A DNA stretch of 51,371 nt, taken from contig SDOA01000014.1 of NCBI GenBank assembly GCA_004524595.1, positions 1 through 51,371 of the forward strand. The letters are read 5' to 3'. The stretch's first letter is position 1, and each line of letters starts with the position of its first letter. The DNA comes from Candidatus Thorarchaeota archaeon. GTDB lineage: Archaea; Asgardarchaeota; Thorarchaeia; Thorarchaeales; Thorarchaeaceae. The notes under the pieces were generated by a model that had not been told where the DNA came from, did not search any database, and saw only the letters and a list, made by a program, of their open reading frames with translations. Made by a program: the position numbers and the translations under genes. This document shows, piece by piece, positions 33,646 to 44,200 of this stretch.

Positions 33646-35535
33646 CTATGTAGTCCCCACACTTTTCAAGACATTGTTGATGTGTTCCTTGAGAGCATCT
33701 TCTGAATTGTCTGCTTTCACAAATACCGGGACATTATCAAGTCCTGTTGCAATATAACTCGATAGTAACCATGAACCCGGTGGGAACTCTAGTGTTTTAT
33801 CCAAAATACTAAGGTCAATCTGAAATGAACTACTTACTACTGTTCGATCGTAGGGTCTGGGTAGAGTTCCAACAAAGAAGGTGTGAAGTTGTTGCATTAT
33901 ATTAGTGTTAAGATACGCAATCCTCTGAGTAGCTATTGCTCCGCCTAGACCATATTTTCTTCCCTGTCTTAATAGTTTCTCAACAGCATAGCTGCAGCGC
34001 TCAGTCAAGCCACTTGCCTTGTTTGGGATAAATTCCTGTGCCTCATCAAAGACAAAGAGTATTTGAGGTTTGATTTCAAATCGCCGTTTTCTATACTTCA
34101 AAGCAGCTCCTGTTAGGTTTATGACTAAATCTCTCAACGTGTCAGGATCTGCCATAGAAATACAAATCACTCTCTCTTTACCAGAGAGCATTTTCAGAAT
34201 GTCACTTACAGTCACACCACTATTTGTTGCCTTCTTTGCTCTTGCGAGTTCTCTCTTCAGATTAGACCTTGTGACTGCCCAGGAATACACACCTGAGCTT
34301 GAATGGACATTAAAATTCTCAACTGCACTCTTCGCTTTTGCTGCAAAAGCATCAATAAAAACTTCATCAAGAATATCACTCATATTCTTGGATTTGTCTT
34401 CCATCCAATCATTCACGAAATCCATAGTCTCTTCGATTGCCTGAATATAGTGCGGTTTGTCAAGCCCCTGTCCTGTACGCAAATTTTGTATCTCTTCTAT
34501 TAAGCTTCCAAATGTAGGTATCTGTGTGAGAGGCTGATTATAGTGTGTAACCTTCCCATCATTGTATAATTTCTTTAAGACTTCATTTGCTCGGTGATCA
34601 TCTTCAAAATCCCGAGGCTTAACAATTGAACGTGCAAACTCCTCCGGTGACTCTGCTTCTTCTTCAAGGATTATCTTTCCAGGTATCTTTGGATTTGATA
34701 ATATGTCACTTATTAAGAATGGATACTCGCAACTAATATCAAATATGACGATTTTTGTATCATCAGTGTGGTAGAGGATTCTTCTAAAAAGATTGGAGAG
34801 TAGATTACTCTTACCTCCTCCGGTGAAAGAAAAGACTCCAAAGTGATACCGTACAAGTTTGTAGAGATCCACATAGATTGGAACTTGTTCATCAGATTCA
34901 AGAAACATGCGTAAAGTTCCTAATCGAGGATCTTTATGAGGATCCTCGGAGGTTGTTTTCGACTTAAATCCAATAGCATCTTTTACCTTCGCATTGTAAA
35001 TCTGGTTCACAGTTTCCATATTAATTACATAGACTTCTTCTCCAATAAGAGGATAAGAAAAACCCTTTCTGAATTCTGTCTCTCCTTGTGCGTTGAAGAC
35101 GAGGTCATAATTGATTGGTATTGCAGTCATATGAACCATCATTGTAGCTTGGTCATCGGTAGACCAATCAGTCACAGATTGTTCAATTATTTCCATTTGC
35201 ATTGGATAGTAATGGCTATCACTCACTCCGCCAAGTCCATAATGGAGGGGCCATACCTTGCTTATTACCATGACAGTAAATCTCTCAATGCCTTCCTTCT
35301 GCGATTTCTTTGATTGCCCTTTGAAGTTCCTCACAGCTAGAAGCATTCCTTCTTCAAGTTGCGCCATGAGCTCCTTGTTGTAACGAATTTTGATTCTGCA
35401 ATCGTATCTAGCAGCAGAACCTGCCCATTCCGACGTATAATTGGCTGCAATCGGAACGACTCTAGCTAGCCTTCCGATAAAAGCACCATCAAAATCTGTG
35501 AAATGTTTCTTATGTACTTCTTCTTGATTGCTCAA
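33646..35535 (-). CDS. herA: HerA DNA-translocase ATPase, 629 aa
   Basis: Hexameric bipolar DNA pump of the FtsK-HerA class that works with NurA and Mre11-Rad50 to resect DNA ends. There is an N-terminal HAS-barrel-like region (about 14-140). The Walker A is SFTGGGKSN at 236-244, with the first Gly of the usual GxxGxGKS replaced by Ser. Walker B is ILFVFDEAQEF, and LLRQGRKYGLGGAIATQR is the HerA arginine-finger/sensor region. The start is TTG 35535, with a perfect AAAGGAGGTC 7 bases upstream. It overlaps the end of nurA by 26 bases. The protein is longer than the usual 500-residue archaeal HerA, mainly through a helical insert around residues 290-440. Confidence 0.93.
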   Translation of the reverse strand: MSNQEEVHKKHFTDFDGAFIGRLARVVPIAANYTSEWAGSAARYDCRIKIRYNKELMAQLEEGMLLAVRNFKGQSKKSQKEGIERFTVMVISKVWPLHYGLGGVSDSHYYPMQMEIIEQSVTDWSTDDQATMMVHMTAIPINYDLVFNAQGETEFRKGFSYPLIGEEVYVINMETVNQIYNAKVKDAIGFKSKTTSEDPHKDPRLGTLRMFLESDEQVPIYVDLYKLVRYHFGVFSFTGGGKSNLLSNLFRRILYHTDDTKIVIFDISCEYPFLISDILSNPKIPGKIILEEEAESPEEFARSIVKPRDFEDDHRANEVLKKLYNDGKVTHYNQPLTQIPTFGSLIEEIQNLRTGQGLDKPHYIQAIEETMDFVNDWMEDKSKNMSDILDEVFIDAFAAKAKSAVENFNVHSSSGVYSWAVTRSNLKRELARAKKATNSGVTVSDILKMLSGKERVICISMADPDTLRDLVINLTGAALKYRKRRFEIKPQILFVFDEAQEFIPNKASGLTERCSYAVEKLLRQGRKYGLGGAIATQRIAYLNTNIMQQLHTFFVGTLPRPYDRTVVSSSFQIDLSILDKTLEFPPGSWLLSSYIATGLDNVPVFVKADNSEDALKEHINNVLKSVGTT

Positions 35536-37429
35536 TACTTGACCTCCTTTCTCTAAAACTGCTCAAATAGAATAAGAACTCGCGTAGATCTGGACGATTC
35601 ATCAACCAAGTCCCTGTGCTCTCAATCATTCCTTTTACCTGTGTAAAATGATATTTGGCAACTTTGTCTGCGACGTATAGTGGTTTTAAGTGACCAAATA
35701 ATTCTGGAACACTCATACTTGTCATTGCTTTGAATAATGTGATCACAAATGATTGTATGGGATTGTCTCTTCCCTCATAGAAAATAACCTCTATAGATTC
35801 TGGATAATCTGGTCGTTTTTCATAGTCATGCTTCAATGTTACAATGTTCTCTTTTCTTGTATCAAAATCCGGATAAGCAAGTCTATCATATAACAAGACA
35901 TTGCTTCTCAATTTTGGCTCTGATCCGGCTTGGCAAAGCTGGAAATATGATTTTAAAAATGTCTTTTCAATCGAGATTTGGTTTCTTCGTGCACCTGAAA
36001 CGAGACCTGGTTCTTTATCAAAATGAGGAACAATAGTCTTGAACGCTGTATCATATTCTATCGTTGCCCAGGGAACTTTTAGTTTCTCTCTCTCATGAAG
36101 TGAGATCCATTGGAGGATCATTCTGTCTGTATCTGGTGTATCCTCTCTTTTCTCAATAAATCCCCCTTTGAATCGTCCAACGTAATTAAGAACAGGAAGG
36201 ACTTGACGTTTCAAATCTCGTGCTGATGTATCCTTCGCTACACCGAGAAGCAAAATCCGATTTTTCCAACAATTATCTACAGCAAGATATAGAGACGCTA
36301 AACTTAGAAAAGCTAAGTCATTTGTTGTTAACCAGCGACCATCTATCTTAAACCGATCTTCATATCCCACCTTGGGATCTATTGAGAACATTCGTTCACA
36401 TACTTCATCAACGATTCTCTTGATCCTTATATGCAAATCTCTATACTGCGGCTTTAGGACAAAATGATCCTTGTCTCTAATGAAGACTCCTTCAGTATCA
36501 CCCGTTCCTTTCATACCATTCTTAAGTTCTTTATCCAATCTTGCCTCTTGAAATTCATTATGAAGCTTGAGTAATTCAACAAGTTCTTTGCGTGTAAGGC
36601 TGTTACCTTCTGCATTCAGAAGTTCGAAAATAATCCTTGACAATAGAAACTCTCCACGTGCTGCAGGGGTACCCATCTTAAGATTTCCAAATAACTTCCT
36701 AGCATACACCCACTCAGTCTTCGTAAATGCTCTCCCGTTCACTTTATGACCAATAAGACCACATTCATGGTCTAAATCCACTCGGAAATCCGAGGTCTCA
36801 GCGTAGAACGATGCAACCTCAGATGAAAATATCCTATCAAGGAGAAGAATATCGATTGGATTCTCTATTGATGTAAGATGATAGGCAAGATAGAACTCTG
36901 CCAATCCCATCATATAATCCGCAAAAGCGGAGTTATCAATGACCCATGAATCTGTATGACTAATCGACTGTTCTATATTACCTTCTTCTGACCTTATTAG
37001 AAGTGTCTGATCAATGTGGGGTACTTCACTAATGTAGACTGGAAGAACGCTTGATACTCCCACTCCTCGCTCAAGATATTTTTCATCATACTCTAAAACA
37101 GCTTTTCCAGTATCTTCTATCTCTATTGTTCCAAAAGCAGGATATGCTCCTGCGAAAAAGATAAGCAGATCAAATACATCATGCTTCAATACGGTGCCAT
37201 CGATTCCAGCAAATGTAAGTTTTCTTTTCGCAAAGAAGTCGTCAACAAACTTTGTATCAAATAGCTTGGATTCATACGAAATCAATAATTTCCTGAGGAA
37301 TTCATCATATGTTCCTCTTAGACTTTCAAATTTGCTTTTATAATCAAGGACCTGTTTTTGGGCTCCACCTAATAATAAGTCACCGGTCTGTTTTAGACGT
37401 CTGCCAATGAACGAAGAATCATCCACCAT
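35510..37429 (-). CDS. nurA: NurA nuclease, enlarged form, 639 aa
   Basis: 5'-3' nuclease partner of HerA. The NurA domain begins with FAGIDGT (about residues 73-79, catalytic Asp) and has the second acidic strand ILLLDRIFSS at about 200. The C-terminal region with YPESIEVIF, VADKVAKYHF and the final helices is also NurA-like. At 639 residues it is well over the roughly 340-450 usual for archaeal NurA; the extra length lies between about 250 and 520, rich in charged helices. ATG 37429 follows GGGGACC. It is first in a two-gene unit with herA (26-base overlap, so coupled translation), as expected for stoichiometric partners. Confidence 0.85.
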   Translation of the reverse strand: MVDDSSFIGRRLKQTGDLLLGGAQKQVLDYKSKFESLRGTYDEFLRKLLISYESKLFDTKFVDDFFAKRKLTFAGIDGTVLKHDVFDLLIFFAGAYPAFGTIEIEDTGKAVLEYDEKYLERGVGVSSVLPVYISEVPHIDQTLLIRSEEGNIEQSISHTDSWVIDNSAFADYMMGLAEFYLAYHLTSIENPIDILLLDRIFSSEVASFYAETSDFRVDLDHECGLIGHKVNGRAFTKTEWVYARKLFGNLKMGTPAARGEFLLSRIIFELLNAEGNSLTRKELVELLKLHNEFQEARLDKELKNGMKGTGDTEGVFIRDKDHFVLKPQYRDLHIRIKRIVDEVCERMFSIDPKVGYEDRFKIDGRWLTTNDLAFLSLASLYLAVDNCWKNRILLLGVAKDTSARDLKRQVLPVLNYVGRFKGGFIEKREDTPDTDRMILQWISLHEREKLKVPWATIEYDTAFKTIVPHFDKEPGLVSGARRNQISIEKTFLKSYFQLCQAGSEPKLRSNVLLYDRLAYPDFDTRKENIVTLKHDYEKRPDYPESIEVIFYEGRDNPIQSFVITLFKAMTSMSVPELFGHLKPLYVADKVAKYHFTQVKGMIESTGTWLMNRPDLREFLFYLSSFRERRSSIEQSRRST

Positions 37430-37496
37430 TTGGTCCCCACAGCTCCTTATGATGGACTTAGAGCCTTAGATAAGATAAGCACATCACTCGGTTATT

Positions 37497-37513
37497 GTGA
37501 GTGTTCTACTCAC
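37497..37513. promoter_or_regulatory. Short inverted repeat upstream of nurA-herA
   Basis: GTGAGT (37497-37502) and ACTCAC (37508-37513) around GTTCT lie in the 130-base gap between the MFS gene end and the nurA start. The repeat lies upstream of a TATA-like CTTATCTTATC on the minus strand. It could be an operator or the end hairpin of the MFS transcript. Confidence 0.3.
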
Positions 37514-37561
37514 TTTTGTGTCTATATTCTATTCTATGATGCATTGAATCTTCTTTTAGAT

Positions 37562-38866
37562 TTATTTTTCTTTAATGTGCTGTACTGTTTCCCTCTTCAG
37601 GTCGATAGAGTGCAAAGCAATAGCCATAATTATGACGAAAAGAAGACACTCAATTCCAACTAAATAATAGAGGGTCTTAAGACTTCCATTGAGTTCCCAG
37701 ATATAAGCACCAAATGAGTAAGCAAACAATCCTATAATACTAAGAGCATAACGATATGTTCCCAGAGCTCTTCCTTTCTTCTCTATTGTAACGCTTCCTG
37801 CTACAATTGTATTTTCGGCACCTATCCATAACGCAACTGGTATCGACCACAAGGCATTAAGTACAATGAGATACAGAAATCCTTCTACAAATGCAAATAC
37901 TAGTATTATCAAAGCATTGCCAAGGAGTGCAAGAATTTGAGCTGCTTTTACATTCTTGTCCGCCAAAGTACCAGCAGAGTAAAGTATTATCGCACTGGCT
38001 ATTGAATAGAAACTCCAAGCATATCCATAGAAAGCAGGACTTATGTTCCATTCTCCAACAACTAAGTTACCAAGGTACGGAACTGCGGATCTCATGAAAA
38101 AGATAAATCCAGATATACCTAACACAAACTTCCAAAAGTCTTTCCCAAGTCCTCGAACTGTAATGATAGATCCTCTTCTTGCTCTCTTGATAATATCTTT
38201 CGAAAGTGATTCTTTGACAAATAGAGCAGTAGCTATCAACGCTATTATTGAACCAATCGCTGCAATAATATGTAAATGACTTGCTGTGTAACCGGAATCC
38301 AACATTATGCCCCCTAGAATGGGGCTGATGCCGTCTACAATGAAAGCTGGCAAAAGAACCATTGTGAATGTTCGTGCACTATGAGCTCCACCATCAGCTA
38401 CTATCTCATCTGCAGGTATTGCTGCTGTGATGACAAGGATTGATGCCCAACCAAATTGATTGAGTGCATACTCTATTGCGATAAATGGCCAAGTTGGATT
38501 AAACCACATTCCCAAGAGACCTATTGCTATAGGAATGAAAGAAATCACCATCGTGTTCTTTCGCCCAATGAAATCAGAAATAATACCTGAAGCCATATAT
38601 CCTAAAATCATAGCAAAGGTACCTATTGAGAACGCCATTCCAATTTGCCACTTGGCAAGTAGTACATCAAGTTCTAAAAATATACTAAACTCCCATGCCC
38701 ACAAGCTCATTGAGAACTGAGCAATCCCTGTTACTAAGGCTAATCGCCAGAGATTCATATTCAATCCCAAAACTTTTCGAGACCTATTTCCCATCACAAT
38801 AGGAATGATCTCTGTATCGGGATGAAACATCTCATCAGGCGACAAGGTCTTAGACTCCTGGTTCAT
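37562..38866 (-). CDS. Major facilitator superfamily transporter, 434 aa
   Basis: Twelve predicted helices, the usual MFS length and the loop 2-3 signature GIISDFIGRKNTMV (G-x3-D-x-x-G-R/K-x-x). After residue 225 there is a longer cytosolic central loop (LSKDIIKRARRG), as in classical MFS halves. The substrate is unknown; sugar, metabolite or drug carriers share these features. ATG 38866 is preceded by an AT-rich leader. It is upstream of nurA-herA on the same strand but separated by 130 bases, so co-transcription is uncertain. It is divergent from the glycogen debranching gene. Confidence 0.9.
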   Translation of the reverse strand: MNQESKTLSPDEMFHPDTEIIPIVMGNRSRKVLGLNMNLWRLALVTGIAQFSMSLWAWEFSIFLELDVLLAKWQIGMAFSIGTFAMILGYMASGIISDFIGRKNTMVISFIPIAIGLLGMWFNPTWPFIAIEYALNQFGWASILVITAAIPADEIVADGGAHSARTFTMVLLPAFIVDGISPILGGIMLDSGYTASHLHIIAAIGSIIALIATALFVKESLSKDIIKRARRGSIITVRGLGKDFWKFVLGISGFIFFMRSAVPYLGNLVVGEWNISPAFYGYAWSFYSIASAIILYSAGTLADKNVKAAQILALLGNALIILVFAFVEGFLYLIVLNALWSIPVALWIGAENTIVAGSVTIEKKGRALGTYRYALSIIGLFAYSFGAYIWELNGSLKTLYYLVGIECLLFVIIMAIALHSIDLKRETVQHIKEK

Positions 38867-38986
38867 TATTCAATTGAAAGTCCTTATGATGATGTCTATT
38901 TGAGCCTTATAGCTCGTATCACACAACCTTAAAGTGTACGAGGTTTGAGTCAGAATTGAGAATAATTATAGTGAGGCTCCTTAGTA

Positions 38987-41005
38987 GTGATTACTTTAGA
39001 AGATGCGGATCTCAGACTAAATAGGGCTATTACTTTTGAATGGCTCTATACCAATGGTCTAGGTGGGTATACATCATCTACTATTGTGGGTCTCAACGTT
39101 AGAGGGTATCATGGTCTGTTGGTCTCCTCATTAAGCCCTCCCGTTGACCGATGGTTAACATTATCCCGATTAGATGAGGTATTAGTGAACAAAGATGGAG
39201 AATGCAATCTTAGTACAGAGCAGACTACTGAGGGTGTAACACACAGAGGCTATCGGTATCTGAAACGGTTTGAGTTAAATCCTCTTCCTCAGATGATATA
39301 TGCCACTGGTTGCGTTGAACTTGAAAAGACAGTATTCATGGCTTATAGAAGGAATCTCACTGTTGTTAATTACGAATTAAAGAATTCAGAGGAAACTGTC
39401 CTTACTGTGACCCCCCTTCAGACATGTAGAGATATTCATGCACGGCCCCCACATTTAGATTTTACACCAGAGTTTGAAGTCATTGATGAGCATTCTTACT
39501 TCTCATTCGATGAACGATCGAATAGTCCTTGGATGTATGCTTACACTCCTGATGCTGAATTTATGTCGAGTGAACATCGTGTGACAGATCCACAGGTCTA
39601 TAGACGTGATAAAGCAATGGGATTGCCTAATGAAGAACAGATGGTCATACCTGGAGTCTTTCACACAGTCTTAGAACCTGGCGAGCACTTTCTCTCGTTC
39701 TTATTTGCAGTTGCTCCGTCTCGTAAGGAACTTATGGATGGGCTTGGTCCATTATCAAAAGCACAGAGAAAGGATTTTGCTAAACTTAGGTTTGAAGAAT
39801 TACGAAGACGAAAAATTCTCAACGATCGAGCTTATGCCATGTCCTCGAGAGAGCGAGATGAAGACATCGAATGGCTCATTCTTGATGCTGATACCTTTAT
39901 TGTCGATAGGGTTTCTACAAACATGCGATCAATAATTGCAGGTTATCATGAATTGGCTGATATCGGGCTGGATGCAATGATTGCCTTGCCCGGATTAACA
40001 ATGTCAATCGGTCGATTTCAAGATGCGCGAGCAGTATTGACAAATTATGCTCGTCACTCACGGTATGGTCTTATTCCAAATGATTTTCCAGACCGTGGCA
40101 TCCAACCAGAATATGATTCTGTAGATGCATCATTATGGTTCATTATGGCAGTCTATCGATATATACAAGCAACTAACGATGTGGAATTCCTGCGAGGAAT
40201 TATTTGGGATACAATGGAATCTATTGTAACTGCTTATCGAATTGGAACTAAATACAATATTCATGAAGACCATGACGGTATGCTCATTTCAGGAATTGAG
40301 GGAGTTGAGGTCTCTTGGATGAATGAGCGCATTGATGATTGGTGTCCAACACCTCGAATTGGCAAATGTGTTGAAACAAACGCACTTTGGTTTAATGTTC
40401 TTATGGCCATGGGCGAAATGTGCGGAATAATGGGTAGAGACCCATACGAATTTCAAGCTGTGGCATCATGGATACGAGAAGCATTTGAGCAAATATTCTG
40501 GGATCCTGACCTTGGTTATCTCTATGATGTTGTAACAGATGAAGAGAAAGACAAATCAATACGACCCAACCAAATCTTTTCCATTAGTCTGCCTTTTCCG
40601 CTGCTTGATCCCTTAAAAGCAAACTCAGTTCTCAAAATAGTCACAAAAGAGCTTCTCACTCCCTTTGGGCTTAGAACATTGTCGCCTACAGATTCTCGGT
40701 ATGCACGAGCCTATACTGGTGGTCCAAGAAGTAGAGCTGCTGCAGCTCATCAAGGATCTGTGCATCCATGGCTGATTGGACCATATATCACTGCATGGTT
40801 GAATGTTAATGGTAACTCTCCTGAAAATAAGATCAAAGCCGAAAAGAAATTCTTCAGACCTGTACTAAGTTCAGTTCGAAGAGGGTGTTTAGGGACTGTT
40901 TCTGATATGTTCGATGGTTCAAAACCACATCGGGACCGAGGGATGGTTTCTAGAGCAAGAAGTGTAGCCGAGCTTCTTCGAGTGTATTTTGATGTGTTAG
41001 CATGA
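38987..41005 (+). CDS. Glycogen debranching enzyme (amylo-alpha-1,6-glucosidase), 672 aa
   Basis: Hydrolyses alpha-1,6 branch points of glycogen or limit dextrin in storage-polysaccharide use. The N-terminal beta domain has WLYTNGLGGYTSSTIVGLNVRGYHGLL, the classic archaeal/bacterial GDE motif. The C-terminal (alpha/alpha)6 barrel (GH133 type) contains WLILDADTFIV, the AGYHELADIGLDAMIALPGLT stretch, YDSVDASLWFI, DGM and EVSWMNERI, and the terminal AHQGSVHPWLIGPY. The length is as in the family. The start is GTG 38987 with GTGAGG 10 bases upstream. It shows that the organism stores or degrades glycogen. It is followed by the surface protein, but with a separate promoter. Confidence 0.95.
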   Translation: MITLEDADLRLNRAITFEWLYTNGLGGYTSSTIVGLNVRGYHGLLVSSLSPPVDRWLTLSRLDEVLVNKDGECNLSTEQTTEGVTHRGYRYLKRFELNPLPQMIYATGCVELEKTVFMAYRRNLTVVNYELKNSEETVLTVTPLQTCRDIHARPPHLDFTPEFEVIDEHSYFSFDERSNSPWMYAYTPDAEFMSSEHRVTDPQVYRRDKAMGLPNEEQMVIPGVFHTVLEPGEHFLSFLFAVAPSRKELMDGLGPLSKAQRKDFAKLRFEELRRRKILNDRAYAMSSRERDEDIEWLILDADTFIVDRVSTNMRSIIAGYHELADIGLDAMIALPGLTMSIGRFQDARAVLTNYARHSRYGLIPNDFPDRGIQPEYDSVDASLWFIMAVYRYIQATNDVEFLRGIIWDTMESIVTAYRIGTKYNIHEDHDGMLISGIEGVEVSWMNERIDDWCPTPRIGKCVETNALWFNVLMAMGEMCGIMGRDPYEFQAVASWIREAFEQIFWDPDLGYLYDVVTDEEKDKSIRPNQIFSISLPFPLLDPLKANSVLKIVTKELLTPFGLRTLSPTDSRYARAYTGGPRSRAAAAHQGSVHPWLIGPYITAWLNVNGNSPENKIKAEKKFFRPVLSSVRRGCLGTVSDMFDGSKPHRDRGMVSRARSVAELLRVYFDVLA

Positions 41006-41035
41006 TTAATCATATAGATGATTCATTCATAATAG

Positions 41036-41200
41036 TACTATATAGTAAAATTACATACTATTAGTTGCAGTTTGTCGGTTTTTCCATCAGAGGTAGTTAG
41101 GAAATCACTATGATGATACCAAGAAATCAAGAATCAGCATTATGTATGAGAAGTATTAGACTTATGCAGCACGTTTGGTTCTTGACGAGGTGAAAAATAA
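41036..41200 (+). promoter_or_regulatory. Promoter and long leader of the large surface protein
   Basis: The perfect 12-base palindrome TACTATATAGTA at 41036-41047 contains a TATA core. If used, it gives a leader of about 130 bases before ATG 41201. The leader holds a 27-codon frame (41110-41193) with AGGA upstream, and its TGA overlaps the GAGGTGA ribosome binding site of the main gene, so coupled or attenuated translation is possible. Confidence 0.35.
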
Positions 41201-44200
41201 ATGAGAAAGTTAATGACAGTCATGTTGATTGCATTGCTGTTCATAAGTTTTGCAGGTGCAATAAATCCTGTAGTTGCACAAAATACACCTGATCCAATTC
41301 TGCGAGTTGCATGGGAAGTTGCTGAAGAGACCATTCAGGTTGATCATTCAGAACAGCATTCCGATTGGGTTTTCGGCCCACAACCAACAGTTTGGATTGA
41401 GTATGCAAATGGAACAGACATTGCTGAAAATAGTTATCGAGTTGAAGTTGACGACGACTTGTTTGTGAATATGATGATACCGAAAGCATTCCTTGGAGTT
41501 GACAATGAATTGGATTCTGTACAATTCTGGGGCAAACGGGATACGTTGAGGTCGCCATTTTTTGGACTAGACTACAATGCTACATCAGAACGATGGAGCA
41601 GTGTTGCATTCATCTACATACCTGGAATTGATGAACCAAGACCATCCAACTTCATTCAGCTTAATTCTTTGAACTCCTCATTCACTGAGGAAACAGATTA
41701 TTATGAAGTTGTATTTGCCATCACCTATTCTACATCTATCCTACCGCAGATACTCCGTACAGGAATGCAAGTAATCGATAGAAGCGGACGACCAGTAACA
41801 CCATCATGGTTAGCTCAAAACATCCGTGGTGAGTTTGGCAGTCCACCAATTGGGTTCGGAATTGGCGTAAGTCCCTTTGAATTCTCCCTTCCGAATTATT
41901 ACTATGCAGATATTGTTGGCGAATCTGGCGATATCATCCATTATGTCAATGTAAATGATACCTTTACTGTTAGAATGATGTCTTCTGTTCAAATTGGTCG
42001 TGCGTTGATTCCATTCACTCAATTGACTCAAGACAGGTCACTTATGATTACAGAAAATTGGACCTATCCAGTTGGACTAGATACATCTACTGCTGTTTTA
42101 TTCAATGCTGATGTTGAATGGACCGAAACTGAGTTTGACCTCTACCCATGGATGTTTTTGAATGTTAATTCATCAGACATATCTGTTCTCGCAGGATACC
42201 TTAGTCTTTCTTGGGAATGGATTGACCTTGGAGGAGGAGTTGGGATGTGGTTCCCACATCTTTCAGTTATTGAGAATTCTACAATACAACTATCTCGATA
42301 TTACATTGCTGACCCTATCAAAACAGGTGCATTCGATGATCGACATAGAATTCAATGGGCAGGTTACTTTACAAATGAAACAGATCTCGACCCAGGTTTT
42401 GGTTACGGAGGTACAATTGAACCTGAGATGGATCTGGTAACTGTTCTTGATATTGACGGAAGACCAATATATGCTCGGCCAGAGATAAAAGAACGTGCGA
42501 CTCTTAAGCTCTCATTTAGGGATGCCTTCATAGAGGCTTTTGTCTATAATTTAAGTGGAACAATAGCAAATGTAGCCCAACAAGGTGAACCTCTTAATCT
42601 CACTCTATTGATTCATAGAGATGTTAACGAATTAAATGGTTCTATAATTTATGAAACTGAACCCGGGGCTTTGTGGAACCTCACTCAGGAGCTAAAGGAT
42701 GTCAGAATTCAAGTCAAAGGCTCAGTAATGGATGGGAACGAAACCCACTATTGGAGAATAGAGATAACTCATGGAGTGGTTTTTAATTTCGAAACAGGAA
42801 CATCTCACACATTCTCATTGTATACCGTATATATGTATCTTAGAGGTGGTTCTCTTGTGGGAACTGCCAATTTGCCAACAATACACTGGTCAGTTTCAGA
42901 TTTTGATTTGGATCTAGGTTCTGATTTATCTGTTCTCAAAGTACTCTTCAGTTTTGACCCTGAGGCCGTTTCTATGGTAATAGAAGAAGCCACAATCAAG
43001 GTCGGAATTCTTCAAAATGTTAGATTCTGGGACCCGTATAATAGTACATGGGGTTTTCCATGGTGGCTAAATGGTACAGAATATACCGTTGAAGAGTATA
43101 ACACTTTGATTGCTTCATGGATAGATCAGTATAATTTAGTTGATATATCTGAAAGCACAATCTGGAGTCCAAGACATCTTCGTCTGGGCAATATTCCCCA
43201 TTATACACCTCCTACTTGGGTAGTGACTGAAGACGGTGCAATTGATCTCGATGGGAATATTTACACAACAGATGACCAATATTATATCCTCAGAACAGGA
43301 TATTGGGATCATTGGGGTAATATCACGGTCAACGGTATGTGGGTTGGTGTTGGTTTTGATCCCTCTCCTGGTCAACCAGGTGATGAATTCTGGTCAGAGA
43401 ACTGGATGGGAGTTGTAAAACAAGAAATATGGTTCACTGCAAATGAGACCTTCTATTGGTATCACATAGATGGAAATCCTGTAAGCTCAAGCGAGATGAC
43501 TGAAATTCAGAACACACTCTGGGCTGATTTTGATGACAATGTTCCTCTACCTGGGTATGAGTACGTTTCTTGGCTCTCTAAGAACTGGACACTCGATCTT
43601 AGTTCTATTCCTGGAATCGAAGAAGGTCATTGGATCTCTACTTGGTTTGCATGGGGTACAACTCAGAATTTTTGGGTCACCATAGCAGAAGATCAAGCAA
43701 CGCTTGCTCACTTCAAAGCTGAATATGCAGGATTATTGATTTTCAATGATGGTCTTGGGCCCTCTGAAAGTGCACCAGACTTCTCCATTGCAAACGGACA
43801 AGTTGTTACTGAAGAAGTGACTCATCTTGTCTTGATCGATGATATTGAGAGTATTGAGCTTCGAAGACCATTTGGAGCAACCAACTCATCTGGTGATGTA
43901 ATTGTTGACCCTGATACTGAGGTGAGATTTGGAGTGACTGTATACGATGTTGATGTCACTATATATCCCCTTCGCGTTGAACACTCTTCTGCATTAAGAG
44001 GAGCTTGGGACTTCAGACAATCCTATCAAGGAGCGATTGGTCTGAATTCGACCAACTTTGACTATTGGATAACTGATGCAACAATCGAAGAGATGGCATT
44101 CGACATCACATTCAATGTTGACATGGTGGAGTTTGACCCAGAAGATTCTCAAACATGGAATCATGCGGTATCATTCAAGATTGACCAAGTCATCGGCGAT

